Assembly (NCBI GenBank): GCA_964640935.1
Contig: CAZXIY010000070.1
Coordinates: forward strand, 1-5,797
Source: CAZXIY01 sp964640935
GTDB lineage: Archaea > Thermoplasmatota > Thermoplasmata > Methanomassiliicoccales > Methanomethylophilaceae
Length of the DNA stretch: 5,797 nucleotides
Direction of reading: 5' to 3'
How positions within the stretch are numbered: the first letter of the stretch is position 1; the number at the start of each line of letters is the position of its first letter. Shown here piece by piece: positions 5,684-5,797 of this stretch. The notes below the pieces were generated by a model that worked only from the letters and a program-made list of their open reading frames with translations, made no database searches and was not told where the DNA came from. A program made the translations under genes and the position numbers.

Positions 5684-5695
5684 CGATTAAGATAA
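5684..5695 (-). promoter_or_regulatory. Possible promoter of the cysteine-motif gene
   Basis: On the minus strand GTTATCTTAATC is a weak TATA-like element. Its predicted start near 5664 would leave the AGGTGA site right at the 5' end of the mRNA. A second AT-rich candidate, GGGAAAAATATGATT (about 5756-5770), would give a leader of about 85 nt. Neither is a strong match, and transcription from outside the window is also possible. Confidence 0.25.
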
Positions 5696-5797
5696 CATCT
5701 ACGCCGCCGGACCTGTGCGGACCATATGTCGTCGGGATTGGGAGCTCTGACGAAATCATATTTTTCCCATTTTAGGATGTTCTGATCCGCTACAGAG

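Noticed and set aside
5662..5796. 44-codon minus-strand frame open from the right edge, ending in TAG that overlaps the AGGTGA site of the cysteine-motif gene
   Set aside because: The placement would suit the 3' end of an upstream operon gene, but third-position GC is about 40%, far below the neighbours. The end is an Arg-rich run with unusual codons, and an open frame this short is likely by chance. Sequence beyond the window would settle it.

Overview
The window reads as a piece of an archaeal chromosome, most likely a Thermoplasmata-type methanogen such as the Methanomassiliicoccales. The evidence is indirect. TATA-box-like elements sit about 25-35 nt before several start codons. One start codon lies where transcription itself should begin. 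Shine-Dalgarno sequences (AGGTGA, GGAGAG) precede the minus-strand genes. GC content is moderate, with heavy use of AGG/AGA for Arg and ATA for Ile. An Isf-type iron-sulfur flavoprotein is present. The lineage is an inference; no marker gene is present.

Layout, left to right. (1) The last 22 codons of an unidentified plus-strand gene end at base 70. (2) A 191-aa iron-sulfur flavoprotein (plus, 106-681) has its own, apparently leaderless, promoter. (3) A 620-aa acetyl-CoA hydrolase/CoA-transferase fused to a C-terminal GNAT acetyltransferase domain (plus, 751-2613) has its own promoter, built on the palindrome ATATTTAAATAT. (4) An 89-bp convergent intergenic region carries a T-tract and a perfect 9-bp hairpin. 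(5) An AMP-forming acetyl-CoA synthetase (minus, 4652-2703) is complete, with all its main catalytic residues. (6) A 276-bp AT-rich intergenic region holds the acs promoter, phased short repeats, and an unexplained plus-strand TATA box followed by a 20-codon ORF with a strong hairpin. (7) An uncharacterised 240-aa cysteine-motif protein (minus, 5651-4929) has a very good ribosome-binding site. (8) A short right edge holds no gene I can support.

Functional theme: two enzymes face each other across one terminator region. One makes acetyl-CoA from acetate, ATP and CoA (Acs). The other can move CoA between acids or hydrolyse acyl-CoA, and carries an acetyltransferase domain of the kind that in bacteria (Pat) acetylates and switches off Acs. 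The Acs here keeps the target lysine (K612) in its PKTRSGK motif. A local acetate/acetyl-CoA homeostasis module with feedback control is therefore plausible, but untested. The flavoprotein may be only a neighbour; its best-known relative is the ferredoxin-linked Isf of acetate-grown Methanosarcina.

No mobile elements, CRISPR arrays, tRNA or rRNA genes were seen. The most open questions are the fusion protein's relation to Acs, the cysteine-motif protein, and the small transcribed-looking unit at about 4811-4925.
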